Assembly: GCA_020160805.1 (NCBI GenBank)
Contig: JAIUPO010000003.1
Location: forward strand, 124,001-188,000
DNA length: 64,000 nt
Direction: 5' to 3'
Source of the DNA: Actinomycetota bacterium
GTDB lineage: Bacteria; Actinomycetota; Actinomycetes; Actinomycetales; Dermatophilaceae
This document shows positions 28,701 to 37,083 of the stretch, in pieces; the stretch's first letter is position 1; each line of letters opens with the position of its first letter. The position numbers were made by a program, and so were the translations under genes. The notes under the pieces are model-generated. The model did no database searches. It had not been told where the DNA came from and worked only from the letters and a program-made list of their open reading frames with translations.

Positions 28701-29189
28701 GTGAGCGTCACTCTGTATGGCGAGAGCCCAGGCATCCTGTGGCAGCCCGTCAGCCCCCGGCTGGCCGTCGCGCGGCGAGTCGGCACGCTCGCCGGCGCCG
28801 TGCCGACGCTGGCTGCCGCCGCGGTCGTCGCCGTGCTGTGGACGCGGTGGGCGTGGATCGCCTTCGGCCTGCTGGCGCTCGGCCTGGTGATCGAGCTGGC
28901 AATCATTGGCCGGCAGGTCAGCGCCATTTCGTATGCGGAGTTGCCGGACGAGATCATCATCCGCCGGGGCCGGTTGATGCGCCGCCTCGACAGCATCCCG
29001 TACGGCCGGCTGCAGTATGCGGACATGCAATCCGGGCCGATGGAGCGCCGGCTCGGCCTGGCGAGCGTCACGATTCATACGGCAAATCCCGCGACCAGCG
29101 GCAACGTCCCCGGCCTGCCGCTGGCGGAGGCCGAGGCGCTGCGGGAGCGCCTGACCGCCCGCGGCGAGGCGCAGCGGGCTGGCCTGTGA
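28701..29189 (+). CDS. PH-like domain membrane protein (YdbS/DUF304 type)
   Basis: A 162-residue protein with two close transmembrane helices (residues about 30-70, [17 protein letters not shown] and [18 protein letters not shown]). A bacterial PH_2 domain follows: [47 protein letters not shown]. The RxGxxxRR...IPYGRLQ...GxxERRLGL pattern is characteristic. The GTG start gives [11 protein letters not shown]. It overlaps the next gene by GTGA. In Bacillus the ydbS-ydbT pair of the same families is linked to resistance to antimicrobial compounds; the role here is unproven. Confidence 0.82.
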   Translation: MSVTLYGESPGILWQPVSPRLAVARRVGTLAGAVPTLAAAAVVAVLWTRWAWIAFGLLALGLVIELAIIGRQVSAISYAELPDEIIIRRGRLMRRLDSIPYGRLQYADMQSGPMERRLGLASVTIHTANPATSGNVPGLPLAEAEALRERLTARGEAQRAGL

Positions 29190-30826
29190 GCCTGACCGGC
29201 CCCGACGGGCCGCCGCCCGCCGTCGGCGATCAGCCGACCGGCGCCCAGCCCGCCGTCGGCCAGCCGACCGGCGCCCAGCCCGCCGTCGGCCAGCCGACCG
29301 GCGCCCAGCCCGTGGATCAGCAGCCCGGCGACCAGCAACGGGAGTGGCAGCGCTTCCACCCGCTGACGCCCCTGCTGCGCGGTGGCGTCGTGGCGCTCGG
29401 CGTCCTCGGGTATGTCATTTCCGGACAGCTCAACCGCATCTTCGGCGCCGACCCGGACGATCCGACTCAGGGCCACTGGGGGATCGCGGCCGTCGTGCTC
29501 GCGGTCGTCGTGCTCGGGGTCATCGGCTTCAGCGCGATCGCCTGGCGGGCGGCGTCATACCGCCTCGGCACGACCACCGTCGAGTTGCGCACCGGCGTGG
29601 TCGCCAAGCAGCACCGGCAGGTCCGCTATGACCGCATCCAGGCGGTGGACATCAGTCGTCCGCTGCTCGCGCAACTCTTCGGGCTCTCCTCGGTGCGGGT
29701 CGAGGCGGCCGGTGGCAGCGACTCCAATATCGAGCTCGCCTACTTGCCCAAAGGCGAGGCCGACGCCCTGCGCGCCGATCTGACGCGACGAGCCGGCCAG
29801 GCTCCGTCGCCCACTGAAAACGGCACGCAGGACACCGAGGAGGCGCCGGCCACGCCGGAGCGGTTGATCGCCGCCATACCGGCCGGTCGGGTCTGGCTGG
29901 CCACCGCGATGAGCTTCAACAGCGCCGTGCTCATCTTGACCATCCCGCTGCTTCTCGGCGCCCTGGTCACCGGCAATCTCGGCCTGGTGCCGGTTGTTGG
30001 GCCGATCGCGCTCGGTTCGGCCGGCGCCCAGTTCGGCCGGTTGTCGTCGTGGATGAACTTCCGCGTCGAGGCCGGTTCGCAGGCGATTCGCGTCCGCCAC
30101 GGCCTCACCGAGCAGCGCACCTCCACCATTCCGCTGCACCGGATTCAGGCAGTCGAGATCAGCCAGCCGGCCCTGTGGCGCGCCCTCGAATGGTGGCGGA
30201 TCCGGGTCAATGTCGCCGGGGTCCACGGCGAGCCGGGTAAGCAGGAGGACGCGCTGATCCCGGTCGGCACCCGCGAGGAGGTGCTGACGATCCTGGCCGC
30301 GATGGGTCCGCGGTGGTCCCTCCCGGAAGTCGTGGAAGGCCTGGATGCCCCGGGGCCCTCGCCGTCCTTCGTCGGCGTGCCGCCTGCCGCGCGCTGGCTG
30401 GATCCGTTGTCCTGGAAGCGCATTGGGTATGCCGAGACCCCCACGGCCCTGCTCTCGCGCGGCGGGTGGCTGGGCCGGAATGTCACCCTGGTGCCCTACG
30501 CGCGTATGCAGTCGCTGGTGCTGGAACAGGGCCCGATCGAGCGCCGGCTCGGGCTCGCCGGGGTGCGTCCGATTTCCACCCATGGCAGCGTGCGGCCAGT
30601 GGTGCGCCACCTCTCACTCGCCAGCGCCAATACCCTGCTGGTGGCCACCGCGGATCGCGCGCGGGCCGCCCGCCGCGCCGAAGCAGACCCGACCCTCGTC
30701 GTGGAGCCCACAGAACCGACGTCTCCGCAAACACCCACGGCAGAGCAGCCCGCGCTACCGTTCAGGGACCACGGTGTCGACCTGTCGGCGCCAACATCTG
30801 GTCAGCAGGATGGAGAGACGGCGTGA
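29186..30826 (+). CDS. multi-PH-like domain membrane protein (YdbT type)
   Basis: A 546-residue partner of the preceding gene. The N-terminal 45 residues are a Gln/Pro/Ala-rich tail with a tandem QPTGAQPAVG repeat. Two transmembrane helices follow (about 60-115) and a PH_2 domain (YRLGTTTVELRTGVVAKQ, RYDRIQAVDISRPLLAQLFGL). A second helix pair and PH_2 domain are next (FRVEAGSQAIRVRHGLTEQR, IPLHRIQAVEISQP), then a third, C-terminal PH-like repeat (LLSRGGWLGRNVTLVPYARMQ to ERRLGLAGVRPIS). GTG start and end both overlap neighbours (GTGA), so the three genes from 28701 to 31245 are one operon. The architecture matches YdbT. Confidence 0.82.
   Translation: MSLTGPDGPPPAVGDQPTGAQPAVGQPTGAQPAVGQPTGAQPVDQQPGDQQREWQRFHPLTPLLRGGVVALGVLGYVISGQLNRIFGADPDDPTQGHWGIAAVVLAVVVLGVIGFSAIAWRAASYRLGTTTVELRTGVVAKQHRQVRYDRIQAVDISRPLLAQLFGLSSVRVEAAGGSDSNIELAYLPKGEADALRADLTRRAGQAPSPTENGTQDTEEAPATPERLIAAIPAGRVWLATAMSFNSAVLILTIPLLLGALVTGNLGLVPVVGPIALGSAGAQFGRLSSWMNFRVEAGSQAIRVRHGLTEQRTSTIPLHRIQAVEISQPALWRALEWWRIRVNVAGVHGEPGKQEDALIPVGTREEVLTILAAMGPRWSLPEVVEGLDAPGPSPSFVGVPPAARWLDPLSWKRIGYAETPTALLSRGGWLGRNVTLVPYARMQSLVLEQGPIERRLGLAGVRPISTHGSVRPVVRHLSLASANTLLVATADRARAARRAEADPTLVVEPTEPTSPQTPTAEQPALPFRDHGVDLSAPTSGQQDGETA
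29231..29311 (+). repeat. 30-bp in-frame tandem repeat, 2.7 copies
   Basis: Units at 29231-29260 and 29261-29290 are identical and a third partial unit follows to 29311. Each encodes QPTGAQPAVG. The identity at the DNA level points to recent slippage expansion of the cytoplasmic tail of the YdbT-like protein, so copy number may vary between strains. Confidence 0.85.
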
Positions 30827-31245
30827 ACACCCCCGCCGCGTCTGGGCCCCCCGGCCTGGGCAAGCTCGGTTTCGCCGAGGGGCAGATCGTCCAAGAACTC
30901 GGCTACGACGATGACGTGAGCAATGACTTCCGCTTCAGCGTCGAGGATCTGATCGGCAGCGAGCTGGAGTATGACGACTACACCGGAGTCACCGATGCCG
31001 TCCTGCTGTGGTGGCGCGAGGACGACGGCGATCTCGTTGACGCCCTCGTCGATGCGCTGACCAACCTGAGCGAGGGCGCGAGCGTCATACTCCTGACCCC
31101 CAAGGCCGGCCGGCCCGGCGAGGTCGATGCCGCGGAGATCCAGGAGAGCGCGACGACGGCCGGGCTGCATACGACCGCCACGGCCGGTATTGGCGCGGAC
31201 TGGACCGCGACCCGGCTGCTGGCGCCCAAGGGCGCCCGGCGCTGA
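30823..31245 (+). CDS. DUF3052 family protein
   Basis: A 140-residue acidic soluble protein (GLGKLGFAEGQIVQELGYDD, then FRFSVEDLIGSELEYDDYTG and LLWWREDDGDLVDALVDALT). This actinobacterial family is normally found between aceE and a peroxiredoxin gene, as here; its function is unknown to me. The GTG start overlaps the stop of the YdbT-like gene. The fold looks like a Rossmann-type methyltransferase relic (SEGASVILLTPKAGRPGEV), but that is inference. Confidence 0.88.
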   Translation: MNTPAASGPPGLGKLGFAEGQIVQELGYDDDVSNDFRFSVEDLIGSELEYDDYTGVTDAVLLWWREDDGDLVDALVDALTNLSEGASVILLTPKAGRPGEVDAAEIQESATTAGLHTTATAGIGADWTATRLLAPKGARR

Positions 31246-31274
31246 CCGCCGCGGGCGCGGTCATACTGAGAGGT

Positions 31275-31763
31275 ATGAACGCGTCCACCCCGATCGAGAT
31301 CGGCTCTAGGGCCCCTGACTTCTCGCTGGTCACCCAAAACGGCGACCGGCGTGGCCTCGCGGAGCATCTGGGGGTCAAGAATGTGCTGCTGGTGTTCTAT
31401 CCGTTCGCGTTCTCGGGGATCTGCACTGGCGAATTGAGCGAGATCCGCGACCATCTCGAGGACTTCGAGTCCGAGGACGTGCAGGTGTATGCCGTCTCCT
31501 GCGACCCGATGTTCGCCCTGCGCGGGTGGGCCGACCAGGAAGGCTATTTCTTCCCGCTGCTGTCCGACTTCTGGCCGCACGGCGAGGTCGCCCGGGCCTA
31601 TGGAGTCTTCGATGAGGAGCGGGGTATGTCGATCCGCGGCACCTTCCTCATCGACACCGAGGGCATCGTGCGCTGGACCTTGGCCCACGGCGCGGGGCAG
31701 GGCCGCGACTTCGACGGCTACCGTGCCGCGCTCGCGGACCTCACGGGCGTCTCCGCTCGGTGA
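31275..31763 (+). CDS. peroxiredoxin, AhpE type
   Basis: A 162-residue thiol peroxidase. The peroxidatic cysteine is C50 in FYPFAFSGICTGELSEI, the signature of the mycobacterial AhpE group. The only other cysteine is C76 (YAVSCDPMFALRGW), consistent with a 1-Cys mechanism. It should reduce peroxides or peroxynitrite in the cytoplasm with an external thiol as reductant. It follows DUF3052 by 29 bp; the pair next to aceE is conserved in actinobacteria. Start at ATG 31275. Confidence 0.9.
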   Translation: MNASTPIEIGSRAPDFSLVTQNGDRRGLAEHLGVKNVLLVFYPFAFSGICTGELSEIRDHLEDFESEDVQVYAVSCDPMFALRGWADQEGYFFPLLSDFWPHGEVARAYGVFDEERGMSIRGTFLIDTEGIVRWTLAHGAGQGRDFDGYRAALADLTGVSAR

Positions 31764-31827
31764 GCCGCAGGCACCGGCGCCGGCCTGGCACAATGGCCGT
31801 CGCGATTGCCGCCGCCCCGGCGATCGG

Positions 31828-31900
31828 GGGCCTGTAGCTCAGTTGGTAGAGCGCCACGTTTACACCGTGGATGTCGTCGGTTCGAGCCCGGCCGGGCCCA
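31828..31900 (+). tRNA. tRNA-Val (UAC anticodon)
   Basis: A 73-nt cloverleaf: acceptor GGGCCTG pairs with CGGGCCC, D arm GCTCAGTTGGTAGAGC, anticodon stem CCACG/CGTGG with loop TTTACAC, and T arm GTCGGTTCGAGCCCGGC with discriminator A31900. No CCA is encoded. The start codon of the next gene begins 2 nt after the discriminator. Confidence 0.95.
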
Positions 31901-31901
31901 C

Positions 31902-32744
31902 GTGCACGACGATCCCACGCTCGCCGATGTCGTCGCGATCCTCGCCGAGCGATTCCCGCCCGACACGGCGCAGTCGTGGGACCAGGTCGGCCTAGTCACC
32001 GGGGATCCGGCGCAGCCGGTGCGGCACATCCACCTGGCCCTCGACCCGACGCTCGCGGTGATCGAGGAGGCTCGGGCGGTGGGAGCCGATCTGCTGGTGA
32101 CTCACCACCCGTTGCTGATGCGAGGCGTGCACTCGGTGGCAACGACCTCGGCCAAGGGAGCCAGCGTCACGGCCCTCGTCGTCGCCGATATCGCCTTGTA
32201 TGTCGCCCACACCAATGCCGATATCGCCGAGCGCGGCGTGAGCGAGGCCCTGGGCCGGGCCTGCGGCTTGAGCGAGATGGAGCCGCTGGTCCTGGAGGAG
32301 GGGCGGGCGATGGGCCGCGTGGGGGAGTTGCCCGAGCCAATGACATTGGGGGAGTTCGCGACGCGGGTGGCGAACGGCATACCTCAGGCGCCAGTGGGGC
32401 TGCGCGTCAGCGGTGACGCGGACGCCATGGTGCGGCGGATCGCGGTCGCCGGAGGAGCGGGTGATGGCTTCTTTGCGGCGGCGCGGACGCAGGAAGCGGA
32501 CGTCTATGTGACCGCCGACCTGCGCCATCACCCGGCGTTGGAAGCGCGCGAAGAGTCCCGGGGCGGGCCGCCATACCTCATCGACGCCGGGCACTGGGCG
32601 AGTGAGGCCTGCTGGCTGCCGCTGCTGGCCGACGATCTGCGGGCGGCGCTGCCGGGCGTCGACCTCACGGTGAGCTCAATCGTCACCGATCCGTGGACCT
32701 TCGTGCTCCCCGGCAAGGAGTGCGCTCGAGCGCACCGGCTTTAG
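31902..32744 (+). CDS. Nif3-like dinuclear metal center protein
   Basis: A 280-residue member of the Nif3/YbgI/DUF34 family, hexameric proteins with a dinuclear metal site. Metal ligands are seen as the paired His in LLVTHHPLLMRG and in VAHTNADIAERGVSEAL, with C-terminal DLRHHPALEA and LIDAGHWASEA. The only start that keeps the conserved N-terminus (DDPTLADVVAILAERFPPD) is GTG at 31902, one base after the mature tRNA-Val 3' end, so no leader or ribosome binding site exists. Upstream of the zinc-ribbon and RNase HI-phosphatase genes, matching the mycobacterial order Rv2230c-Rv2229c-Rv2228c. Confidence 0.88.
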   Translation: MHDDPTLADVVAILAERFPPDTAQSWDQVGLVTGDPAQPVRHIHLALDPTLAVIEEARAVGADLLVTHHPLLMRGVHSVATTSAKGASVTALVVADIALYVAHTNADIAERGVSEALGRACGLSEMEPLVLEEGRAMGRVGELPEPMTLGEFATRVANGIPQAPVGLRVSGDADAMVRRIAVAGGAGDGFFAAARTQEADVYVTADLRHHPALEAREESRGGPPYLIDAGHWASEACWLPLLADDLRAALPGVDLTVSSIVTDPWTFVLPGKECARAHRL

Positions 32745-32754
32745 GGTGGGGTTT

Positions 32755-33495
32755 GTGAAAGCCGACCCTCGCGATCAGCAGCGCCTGCTCGACCTGCAGG
32801 CCATCGACACGCGCGCCGCGCAACTCGATCGGGCCCGTGCCAAGTTGCCGGTCCTGGCACGCCTCGAAGACCTGGCACGCACCCGGATGCTCGCCAATGA
32901 CGATGTCGTCTCGGCGCAGACCGAACACGGTGACCTCGAGCGCGAGGTGACCAAGGCCGAGGCCGATGTGCAACTCGTGCGCGACCGGGCCGCCCGCGAT
33001 CAGGCGCACCTGGACTCCGGCCGCGGCACCGCCAAGGAATTGACGGCCCTGCAACACGAGATGGCCTCCCTCGCGCGTCGGCAAAGCGAGCTCGAAGAGA
33101 TCGAACTTGATGTCATGGAACGCGCGGAGGCAGCCGAGATGGAACTCGCCCGTGCCCGGACCCAGCTGGCGCAGGTAGATGCCCAGATCAGCGAAGCGCG
33201 TGCCGAACGCGATGAGCAGCAGGCCGATCTTGGGGCGCAACTGGCCGAGGCGCTGGCCCCGAGAGACGCCCTTGTCGCCGAGCTTCCAGAGGATCTGGTT
33301 GCCCTGTACGAGAAGCTCCGCGCCAGCCACGGCGGGCTCGGGGCGGCCATGCTGCACGCGCGGCGCTGCCTCGGCTGCCAGCTCGAACTCAATGCGGCCG
33401 ACATGACGCGCATCCGCGACGCCGCCGCCGATGAGGTGCTGCGCTGCGAGGAGTGCAGTCGCATCCTCGTGCGGACCGCCGAGTCCGGTCTCTGA
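32755..33495 (+). CDS. CT398-like coiled-coil protein with C4 zinc ribbon
   Basis: A 246-residue protein. Residues about 15-190 form a long alpha-helical hairpin (LEREVTKAEADVQLVRDRAA, ALQHEMASLARRQSELEEIE). The C-terminus is a zinc ribbon with two CxxC pairs (CLGCQLEL and CEECSRIL). This is the CT398/Rv2229c type. The role is unknown; the shape suggests a nucleic-acid or protein scaffold. GTG start after GGTGGGG. It lies between the Nif3-like and RNase HI-phosphatase genes, a conserved trio. Confidence 0.88.
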   Translation: MKADPRDQQRLLDLQAIDTRAAQLDRARAKLPVLARLEDLARTRMLANDDVVSAQTEHGDLEREVTKAEADVQLVRDRAARDQAHLDSGRGTAKELTALQHEMASLARRQSELEEIELDVMERAEAAEMELARARTQLAQVDAQISEARAERDEQQADLGAQLAEALAPRDALVAELPEDLVALYEKLRASHGGLGAAMLHARRCLGCQLELNAADMTRIRDAAADEVLRCEECSRILVRTAESGL

Positions 33496-33501
33496 GGGCG
33501 T

Positions 33502-34734
33502 ATGCCGCGCGCCCTGCGCATCGAGGCCGACGGCGGATCCCGGGGCAACCCCGGAGTGGCCGGTTATGGGGCGGTCGTCCTCGACGAATCCGGAGCAGTC
33601 TTGGCCGAGCGAGCCGCGCCGCTGGGGCAGGCGTCGAACAATGTGGCCGAGTATTCCGGCCTGATCGCCGGTTTGGAGGCGGCGCGAGCCATCGATCCCG
33701 GCGCTCGGATCAGCGTCGCGATGGACTCCAAGCTCGTTGTCGAACAAATGGCGGGCCGCTGGAAGATCAAACACGAGGACATGCGCCGGCTGGCTTTGCA
33801 GGCCAAGGACCTTGTGAAAGCGATTGTCGCGCAAGGCGGTTCGGTCGCCTTCGAGTGGATTCCCCGCGAGCGCAACAAGAAGGCCGACAAGCTGTCCAAT
33901 GACGGAATGGACGGATTGACGATCGAGCGCGACCCCTGGCGTGGGGCGGAAACGGGGAGCGAGCCCGCCCCGCCCGAAGCGCCCGAGCCGGCGCTCGCCG
34001 AAGTCAGCGAACCGGGGGCCGAGGCTGAAGCCGGGGGCCCTGCGGCCGGGGACCCAGCACTTGAGGACCGGGCACCAGCGGATGCATCCCGAAGGGCGTC
34101 GTCCTCGACGGCCTCCCGGGGGCGGGGGGAGCCGACACGGATTGTGCTGGTTCGTCATGGCGCCACGGAGTTCACCGAACAGTTCCGGCTCGACGGGCGC
34201 GGCGGCGCCGATCCATCGCTCTCCGCGCTCGGACGCGGCCAGGCCGAGCGGGCCGCAGAGCTCGTGGGTGCCCTTCTCGCCGGCGCACCAGCCAACCTGA
34301 CGACCTCCACCTTGGCCCGAGCCGTGGAGACGGGGGCCGTCATCGCCGCCCGGCTAGGGCTCACACCGGCAACCGATCCGGCATGGGATGAGCAGAATTT
34401 CGGCGACTGGGATGGCGTCGCCATGCCCGAGCTGCTGCGCACCGATCCCGAGGCGGTCGACTCCCTTCGCAGCGACCCGGCCTACCGCCGGCCCGGCGGG
34501 GAGAGCCACGAGGAGTTGACGCAGCGGGTGCGGTCCGCATACTCCCGGCTCGTGGCGGGTGGCGGAACCCATGTCGTCGTCTGCCACCGCAAGCCGATCC
34601 TCGTCGTCTTGGCCGAGGTGCTCGGACTCGATATGACGCTCGTCTGGCGGCTCGCGGCCGCACCGGGCTCGCTGACCGGAATCGAGGCGTGGCCCGACGG
34701 CGCGGCAACCATCGCCTTCACCAATCGCAACTGA
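33502..34734 (+). CDS. bifunctional RNase HI / CobC-type acid phosphatase
   Basis: A 410-residue fusion. The N-terminal 130 residues are RNase HI with the DEDD metal ligands in IEADGGSRGNPG, NVAEYSGLIAGLEA, AMDSKLVVEQMAG and RERNKKADKL; it removes RNA from RNA-DNA hybrids. A Pro/Glu/Ala-rich linker (about 145-205) leads to a histidine phosphatase domain with the catalytic RHG in LVRHGATEFTEQFRLDGRGG and a later ESHEELTQRV and VCHRKPI. The mycobacterial homologue Rv2228c has RNase H and alpha-ribazole-phosphatase-like activity, from memory. ATG is 7 bp after the zinc-ribbon gene. Confidence 0.92.
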   Translation: MPRALRIEADGGSRGNPGVAGYGAVVLDESGAVLAERAAPLGQASNNVAEYSGLIAGLEAARAIDPGARISVAMDSKLVVEQMAGRWKIKHEDMRRLALQAKDLVKAIVAQGGSVAFEWIPRERNKKADKLSNDGMDGLTIERDPWRGAETGSEPAPPEAPEPALAEVSEPGAEAEAGGPAAGDPALEDRAPADASRRASSSTASRGRGEPTRIVLVRHGATEFTEQFRLDGRGGADPSLSALGRGQAERAAELVGALLAGAPANLTTSTLARAVETGAVIAARLGLTPATDPAWDEQNFGDWDGVAMPELLRTDPEAVDSLRSDPAYRRPGGESHEELTQRVRSAYSRLVAGGGTHVVVCHRKPILVVLAEVLGLDMTLVWRLAAAPGSLTGIEAWPDGAATIAFTNRN

Positions 34735-34786
34735 AAATGGGGGCTCAGGGCACTCCGGCCCTGGTCGGACGCGGGGAGGAGGTCGT

Positions 34787-35458
34787 ATGTCGCCCGCGCC
34801 TGCCCCGCGGCATAGCCCCCTCCCGTTGCTGCCCCGCGAAAGCGTCCGCACGCTGGCGAACCTCGTCACCGTGGTCCGAACGATTCTCGGGATCGGCTTC
34901 GGCGTCATCGCGCTGGCGCAGCATTCCCTCGGCTGGCTCGTCGCGGCCTATCTGACCTATTGGGCCGGCGACATTCTGGATGGAATCGTGGCCCGTCGCC
35001 GCGGCGAGGAAACAATCATCGGCGCGGTCTTCGATGTCGTCTGTGACCGCGCCTGCACGACCGTCGCGGCGGCCGCGTTCGTCGCGATCGAGCCCTCGGT
35101 GGCGCCGGCGATCGGGGTCTTCCTCGTGCAGTTCTGCATGCTCGACACCCTGCTAACGCTGGCCTTCCTTTATGCGCCGGGAGTCATCAGCCCGAACTAC
35201 TTCTATCGCGTCGACGGCCCGACCTATCGCTGGAACTGGTCGCCCGCCGCCAAGGCCGCGAACACCAGCTTCGTGGTCTTGCTGTGTCTCGCCGGCCTGC
35301 TCTGGTCCTCGGCCTTCATCCTCGTCGCGACAGGCTGGGCGCTGCTGATGATGGTCCTGAAGGTCGTCTCCGTACGCCGGGTGCTGGCCATCCTCGACGG
35401 GTCGCTGGCGCCCGCGCCGCGTCCCGTGGACGCCCGACCAAGCCCGCTGTTCGGGTGA
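34787..35458 (+). CDS. CDP-alcohol phosphatidyltransferase family protein
   Basis: A 223-residue integral membrane enzyme with about six transmembrane segments. The CDP-alcohol phosphotransferase signature is present as DILDGIVARRRGEETIIGA followed by FDVVCDRA, giving the D-DG-AR-G-D-D residues that bind the CDP group and metal. It transfers a phosphoalcohol from a CDP-linked donor; the acceptor is not readable from sequence. ATG follows GGGGAGGAGG. Its stop overlaps the next start (GTGA), so the two membrane proteins are co-translated. Confidence 0.85.
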   Translation: MSPAPAPRHSPLPLLPRESVRTLANLVTVVRTILGIGFGVIALAQHSLGWLVAAYLTYWAGDILDGIVARRRGEETIIGAVFDVVCDRACTTVAAAAFVAIEPSVAPAIGVFLVQFCMLDTLLTLAFLYAPGVISPNYFYRVDGPTYRWNWSPAAKAANTSFVVLLCLAGLLWSSAFILVATGWALLMMVLKVVSVRRVLAILDGSLAPAPRPVDARPSPLFG

Positions 35459-35979
35459 CGCCGATCGAGGCCTCGGTCGCCGGGATCGAATTGACGGCGG
35501 CCAATGTGTTGCCGGTTGCGCTGGCCTACGGTTTCGGATCGGCGTGGATCCCCATCCTCAATGCCGAGGTCTTTGTCGCCGCCCTGGTCGCGGTGATGCC
35601 CCATGCGTGGTGGTGGCCAGTCATCGTCCTCGCCTTCGGGCAGACCCTCGGCAAGTGCGCGATGTTCCTGGCCGCCCGGCGCGGGGCAACCTGGTTGACC
35701 TCGCGCGAGCGGCCCCGCAAGGAGCGGGCGGCTGCCGGACCGTGGCGCACCCGCGTGGCCGTGTGGAGCCGGATGATGCTGGAGTTGCTTGATCGTCGGG
35801 TGCAGGGATTCCTCGTCGTCTTGCTCGCTGCGAGCGTGGGAATTCCGCCGCTGGCGATCGTCGCCGTGGTCGCGGGCACGCGTCGGCTGCCCTTGCCGGT
35901 CTTCTTCGCCGCCTGCCTGCTGGGCCGGGTCGCTCGATTCCTGGTGTTGGCCTGGCCGATTGCCCACGCCTTGTCCTGA
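35455..35979 (+). CDS. VTT/YqaA-like integral membrane protein
   Basis: A 174-residue protein with about four hydrophobic segments (VFVAALVAVMPHAWWWPVIV, GFLVVLLAASVGIPPLAIVA, FFAACLLGRVARFLVLAWPI). The pattern E-x-ALVA, then FGQTLGKCAMFLAAR, then GIPPLAIVAVVAGTRRLPLP resembles the VTT (SNARE-associated Golgi/DedA-like) group, whose members move or scramble lipids. GTG start overlaps the preceding stop by GTGA, which links it to the CDP-alcohol phosphotransferase. The family call is moderate. Confidence 0.65.
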   Translation: MTPIEASVAGIELTAANVLPVALAYGFGSAWIPILNAEVFVAALVAVMPHAWWWPVIVLAFGQTLGKCAMFLAARRGATWLTSRERPRKERAAAGPWRTRVAVWSRMMLELLDRRVQGFLVVLLAASVGIPPLAIVAVVAGTRRLPLPVFFAACLLGRVARFLVLAWPIAHALS

Positions 35980-36077
35980 CCGTCGTTCTGCGGCGGGCCG
36001 AATCGTTGCAGAACATTGTTAGGAGGGTTGGGCTACGCGCGGGTAGTCTGGCCCGGGTCCATCCGGGGTGAACCGCA

Positions 36078-37014
36078 GTGGGGCACATTCCGCATCGCCA
36101 GCCCGGATCCGAACAAGACGCTTGTTGGGGCGGTCGGCTTCGGGGCGCTGACGACGCTCGCCAATGGGGGGGCAATTCCTCACCAAGGCGCCGGACTACG
36201 CCAATCCCAGCGAAAGCGATTTCGCTGTTGTGCACTCTGAGCAGCGCATCGAGATCGTTACCGACACCTCCGAGGAAGCCGATGCCCTGATGGGCGCCGC
36301 GAGCCTCGAGGAGTTCACCAAGTCGGCATCCGCGATCATCACCACCGAGCGGGCTGTGATCGCCCACAACCAGGCCGATCCGAAGAACCCCTTCGTCGCC
36401 ATTCCTTCCTCGATGGCGCGGCGAGCGTCCCGATCGTCGTGACCCCCAAGGACCCCAACAACGCCGACGCCAAGGCCTTCGCCGACCATTTCGCCACGCC
36501 AGCCGCCGCAGCAGCCTTGCGTCAGGCCGGTTTCCGCGGCGTCATGGGCGAGCTTCCGAGCGTCGGCACCTCCGCCCTCGCCAAGACGTCCACCGGTCCG
36601 TTTCCCTTCACCGCCGAGATGCTCGCGGACGTGCGCCAGGCCTGGTCCTTGATGCACGCGCGCAGTTCCACGCTCGCGGTCATCGACCTGTCCGGGTCGA
36701 TGCGCAATGCCTTCGACCCCTCGCGTTCCTGGGGCGGACCATCCCGATCGCCCAAGGGAGCCACCGGCTTGCCCCGCCCGCACTCACCCGAGTCCGCCAC
36801 CTCGTTGACGCTCGCGCAGTTACAGGCGTTCGTTCAAAAGACCTTCGACAAGAACCGCCCGGTCGCCATCAACTTCTTCCTCATCGACCCGGGTGTCCAC
36901 CTCGAGCCGCTGCAACGGATCGCCGAGTTGACCGGCGGCACCGCGGCCCATGTGACCCAGATGTCGCAGGTCCCCGACGCCTTCGCGCAAGCACTCTTCA
37001 GCGCGCCGAAGTAG
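36078..37014 (+). pseudogene. substrate-binding/VWA domain protein, decayed
   Basis: Parts of an extracellular solute-binding plus von Willebrand A protein persist in two frames: QWGTFRIASPDPNKTLVGAV, then (after a G7 tract at 36166-36172) GQFLTKAPDYANPSESDFAV, then from 36406 back in the first frame FLDGAASVPIVVTPKDPNN. The second shift restores the first frame. The VWA start LAVIDLSGSMR is present, but most of the VWA fold is deleted before QLQAFVQKTFDKNRPVAINF and LQRIAELTGGTAAHVT. The N-terminus with its signal peptide is missing. Family members with a complete structure exceed 500 residues. Confidence 0.78.
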
Positions 37015-37083
37015 TCCACGCCCCCCAACGGTGAGAGGGCGGGAGCCGACCGGCTCCCGCCCCCTCACGTGTTTCCGGGTGGG

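Noticed and set aside
26558..29185. Very long plus-strand open frame across aceE
   Set aside because: It is antisense to a complete aceE; only the part from 29186 encodes a real protein.
29231..29311. Possible CRISPR-like repeat
   Set aside because: Direct tandem, in-frame and without spacers; no cas genes are present. The glnE-upstream repeats fail for the same reasons.
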